Assembly (NCBI GenBank): GCA_963930645.1
Contig: OZ005656.1
Coordinates: 275,467,095 to 275,531,094 of the forward strand
Length of the DNA stretch: 64,000 bases
Direction: 5' to 3'
Source of the DNA: Salticus scenicus
Taxonomy: Eukaryota > Arthropoda > Arachnida > Araneae > Salticidae
The notes beneath the pieces are model-generated. The model saw nothing but the letters and a program-made list of their open reading frames with translations, was not told where the DNA came from and ran no database searches. Shown here in pieces: positions 59,940 through 64,000 of the stretch. The position numbers and the translations under genes are program-made. Numbering within the stretch: position 1 is the stretch's first letter; the number at the start of each line of letters is the position of its first letter.

Positions 59940-60250
59940 TTTAAATTATCTTAAAAGAATCTTATAATTTGCATATGACAGCGATGCAAATATCAAGGTG
60001 TCATTTTGTAAGATTTTCTTTGACAGATCCAAGATCTTTACGATATGTGACACTTACACATTAAATGAATTCTAGCCTGCCTGACATATCTATCTTATTC
60101 ATTTTTATCGAATATTTAAGATGAGATATAAAACTCTGAACATAAAATATAAATCGTTGAAATAGATTAATTGAATCGAAGTTGATAGATGATGCTTTAA
60201 ACTTCGATGCAGATAAATATGATACGACACATTTTTTGTTAAAATTTTAT
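59940..60250 (+). repeat. Third copy of the 38.2/40.4 kb repeat unit
   Basis: AATTTGCATATGACAGCGAT (near 59967), CTTTGACAGAT, ATATGTGACACTTACAC, AAATAGATTAATTGAATCGA and TTGATAGATGATGC match 38208-38440 and 40396-40630 in order. It is the most diverged of the three, so the unit is dispersed as well as locally duplicated. Confidence 0.7.
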
Positions 60251-63075
60251 CGGGTATTTTTAATGAATAAAAAAATGTTATTCTAAATTGCATTTATAAG
60301 AAAGTAATGCCAAATTTAATACTTTTATATTGAAGATATGAACGTGCACATACATGCCTAATTGAAATATTCAGTTTGTATGTTCGTTGAAATAAAATGT
60401 AGAAAGAAATCAGAGAGTAATAATTATTTATAAAACGGTTATATCCATGGCAGTAAAATGCTACCAAATAGTAATGATAATTAAATGATGTTGAAAAAAA
60501 AGAAAAAAGAAAAGATACATTGTAAAATAAATAAATAAATAAATAAATTACAATTCTTTCGGTTGCAAATAATTATTTCCGGCTTTTCATCAAGTAAATA
60601 TATAAAAATAAGCACAAGTATAAAAGCGAGTGTTTTTGCTCTCATGCTGCACTTATATGCAGTTATTTTTGTCTGGTGAAAGTCTGTACTTCAATATATA
60701 TATTTTTTTTTATTATTATTCAAGCACTCCTTGTCTTTGTTTTAAATTTTAGATGTTTAGTTTTTATGAGATTAATAGCAGATTTTAAGCTATTTATTTA
60801 CATAATTTTCATGAAAAATGTTTCGTTTTCAAAACCAATATCTTTCTCGGCTTTGATATCTGAAGCTTTGATATTACTCACGTAATTGTATCTTTCTTGT
60901 AGATTTTTTGATTTGTTTATATTATTATTTTCATTTAAGGTATATTCTACTTTATTACTTGTTACTTTCATTTTTATTTTTATTTATTTATTTATTTTTA
61001 TTTTTATTTATTTTTCAATTTTTATTTAAATCAAGTGCGGCCAATATTTTCAATGAAAGGTTTTATTTTATCTTCACAACCAACGTTTGAGTAACCCAGT
61101 TTCAGAAAAGCAGTTGACAGCATTTAATCTATTTTATGTTAAACACATCTTATTTCTATATTATGTTATATGTATAGCTATTGAGATTTTAGCAATGGTC
61201 AGACGGTATTAAGCGCATACATTCTTCTTTGTATTTGTCTATTAGGAACAGTGATGACTACTTAAGTATTATATTTAAAATTTTTGTTGTTCATGCTGAC
61301 GGTACTTTTTGTTTTGGGGGGAAATTAAGAATATCATATTTTAATTTACGAACCTAAATTCGTATATATCTAATTAATAATCCCGATTCACTTAAAATAA
61401 CTATTCGACGATACCTTGGCTAAATACGGTAATTTGTTGTTAGCTAAAGCATAATTTCTAATTGAATTTAATTGAAAATGAATTAATTCATTTCGGGTCA
61501 TTTACATAAGCCAGCAACGAATTTAAAGCATCGATAAAACAGACTATCTTAAAATTTAAATATTTCAATTTATTTTAAGCTTTAAAAAACAAAAATAAAT
61601 ATATTTAGCAATAAATTAATCCTTCATTTTTTTTTTTTTTTTAAATTAAATGTTCTTTCTTACTCATAAAAGTATCACATTTCTTAGTATTTCGAAATTA
61701 ATTGTGTTCCTAAATGGTTATACTGGAATTTAACAGTTATGAAATTTAAATTATGCTTTTTTTTAATAATAATAATATAATAATAACGGATTAAAAAAAA
61801 AAAAAAAACTTTTGAAGAACATTTTTTAACTTGTTGTTTAAATGACGATAAATTTAACTTTTTTTTTTTTTTTTTTTTCTATTATTATTGTGAAATGAAA
61901 TGATTCTTAATAGTAGAAGAAAATATTTTAAGAATCTAGCATTAAATAATAATAAATTTATTTTACACACATAAAATTATAAATCTAAAAATTTTACTAT
62001 TTATTTATTTATTTAGCTAATACTCACTTCAAACAAAACTGAATTTATATAAAAACAAAATATATACACAAAATCGAATTTCTATAACACATAAAAATAT
62101 TTGAATAGGTTGCAGTTTTTTATTTCTTGAAATGACGATTGTCAATTGAAAAATAAAATTTAAAAATTGTTGAGTAAATTATTATATATATATATATATC
62201 TATATATATATATATATATATATTTAAGCTTAAGGAACATATAAACAGCAATCTGTCTTATAAAAAGATTATATGCATAAATAGCATTATATAATATGAA
62301 AAGGGGTTTTACAAGAAAATTGCAATTTTTTTTTATTAATGCAGTAAAAACTTATAACACAATGTTTATGTCATAAATATATGAATATATATATATATAA
62401 TTTTTTTTTTTCGTGTGACACAGAAAATTTTCTTTGAAGGGAGTTGACACCTTCTACTTCATGCCACTGAAGGTTTAATATAAATGATTATATTTCCATT
62501 TAATATTTATAAATGAACTATATTAGGTTTGTTAAATAAAATATGTATTCACTAAAGAATTTTATGGTTTTTATGTACATTTTTACAGTTCTGAAGACAT
62601 AAAACTGCGTTTATCAGTCTGCATTTTTCATGAATCCATGATATTCAAAATGCTAAAATTTCGGATAATTAAGAAAAAACTATATATACATATATATGCA
62701 TATATTATGTTTCATAGAAACTATATAAAAGAATTAGGAATGAATTTTTAAATTTTTTAATTAATTTTGGGTGAAAAAAAAATTAAGAAGTGCATATCTA
62801 CGTAAAAATTTGCAAAATAAATAAATGAAAATAAAAATAAACAGTTATATTTTTATTTTTAATAATTTTTCTTTTAAAGATATTGCAAAATTCTTCCAAA
62901 ATTCTTTATATTTTATTAAAAAAAAATCATACTGTAGTTGAATTTATGAATATTAAATGGTAATATAAGTTTTTATATGAAACCTTAAGTAGTGTCAAAT
63001 CAAAGATGTCATGTCTTGTTTAAAAAAGTGAAAAGTGAACACATGAAAAGTGAACAATTCATGTAGTTTTTTAAA
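60251..63075. other. AT-rich non-coding stretch
   Basis: No gene recognised. ATTT runs (60970-61025), poly-T (61630-61642 and 61860-61879), TA repeats (62184-62222 and 62384-62398). Open frames are Phe/Leu/Ile-rich by composition. Confidence 0.7.
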
Positions 63076-63077
63076 TA

Positions 63078-63590
63078 CATGGTGATTATAATTAAAGTTA
63101 CGATTTCAAAACGCTATAATTTTAAAACTACCCATCAGAGCGATTTGATATTTTACCAGAGCAATCGTGAGGCAATGGAATTTTGTTTGGCAAAAGAAAA
63201 AAAGAATTAGTTCCAAAATGTACCGTTAGTTATCCGTAAAGTATCTGTTTCACGAAGCTCCTCTTTCTCTCTTTTCACTATGACTGTTTCCGCTGTAAAC
63301 ACTTATTCTTGTCTTTTTGCTAAAATTTATTAAACCCTTGAATTCTATTGTTTCCTGCTATTCCTTCCTGCTGCTAAAAACATTTCTGTGTTTAATGAGT
63401 CCATTTAGGCGTTTCCCCTGATATTCCCCTAACAACGTCATCTATAGGAACATGTTGGAACTACTTTTTTTCCTACCACAAACAAAATTGCATTGCCTCA
63501 CGATTGCTCTGGTAAACTATCAAATCACTCTGATGGGTAGTTTTAAAATTATAGCATTTTGAAATCGTAACTTTAATTCTAATCACCCTG
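63078..63590. mobile_element. TA-flanked foldback MITE, Tc1/mariner-like (513 bp)
   Basis: Arms of about 113 bases at 63078-63191 and 63478-63590 are inverted copies with about 90 percent or better identity by eye. The ends read CA(T/G)GGTGATTA, and each is flanked by TA (63076-63077 and 63591-63592), the target of Tc1/mariner elements. The middle (63192-63477) has no transposase. It is a non-autonomous deletion derivative or foldback MITE. Confidence 0.9.
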
Positions 63591-63592
63591 TA

Positions 63593-64000
63593 TATTCTGT
63601 TTCCATGTATCAAGTAAGTCGAATTTATATCGTGATTCATTTTCCCCTGCCTCTCTTTAAATGATTAACGAAAAATCTACTAAGTTTATCTTAATTTCCT
63701 CTTTGATAAATTAAGAACTTAAAGAAATAACGAAAATGAGATAACGAATATGATTAACCGAAAACTCGATGCGAGGGCATTTCAGCAGAGTCATTTAAAA
63801 ATGGCTTTCATAATGACCGTTCAGCTTCGTTAAAACACTTTTCCAATGTAAACGCTGTGTTACAATAAAACAAATGACGAGTAGTTATATATGTATAGTC
63901 TAAAAAGGAGAAATATAACTTCGTTATTTACCGTAATCATTATTTAAGAATTTCCTTTCCGATAATGCAGACTAATAACTTAAAATTTTAAAATACATTA
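63593..64000. other. AT-rich flank, nothing recognised
   Basis: No gene or element is evident to the end of the window. Confidence 0.6.

Overview
This window is a very AT-rich stretch of animal nuclear DNA with no operons and no confident intact protein-coding gene. It is packed with poly-A/poly-T runs, AATA/ATTT microsatellites, tRNA-derived SINE-like pieces and broken transposable elements. The RNase H tails of its I-group non-LTR retrotransposons, its mariner-like and Tc1-like remnants and its SINE text resemble repeats I associate with spiders. My best reading is intergenic or intronic DNA of an arthropod, plausibly an orb-weaving spider. The phylum is fairly secure and the order is an inference.

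Layout. 1-3 kb is low-complexity DNA. 3.1-8.9 kb carries five diverged copies of one roughly 0.3 kb block spaced 1.2-1.6 kb apart, interrupted by a SINE-like element and a small inverted-repeat transposon. 9-17 kb is mostly featureless, apart from a tRNA-like hairpin (12.4 kb) and an unidentified lower-AT patch (12.9-13.7 kb). 17.37-18.02 kb is a pair of inverted arms, each holding a complete hammerhead-ribozyme core in the style of Penelope-like elements. 18.5-20.6 kb holds tandem arrays and the first of several elements with a matching 5' motif and 3' hairpin. 21.1-22.0 kb has LINE tails. 22.5-23.9 kb is a recent local duplication. 24.27-27.19 kb is a large tandem-repeat-filled element with a clean solo LTR (728 bp, 4-bp target duplication) inside it. 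28-30.7 kb has SINE, Tc1 and LINE remnants. 32.3-40.3 kb is an inverted pair of related elements flanking a strikingly GC-rich alternating array (35.1-35.8 kb) and a second array. 42-51 kb contains remnants of pogo-like, mariner-like and RTE elements plus one unidentified possible terminal exon. 56-57 kb is another tandem array. 58.5-59.05 kb is a Ty3/Gypsy RNase H-integrase relic cut by a foldback element. 63.08-63.59 kb is a clean TA-flanked foldback MITE.

How the parts relate. Little here is likely to act for the host. The most coherent theme is a group of unlike elements (19.6, 24.3, 32.3 and 38.8 kb) that share a plan but not a sequence: a short 5' hairpin, then a 12-15 bp motif, internal tandem repeats, and a 3' hairpin whose outer arm is the reverse complement of the 5' motif. 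A fifth partial relative at 37.0 kb keeps only the 3' hairpin. This plan fits non-autonomous Helentron (DINE/HINE-like) rolling-circle elements better than ordinary cut-and-paste MITEs. All protein-coding matches below are defective.
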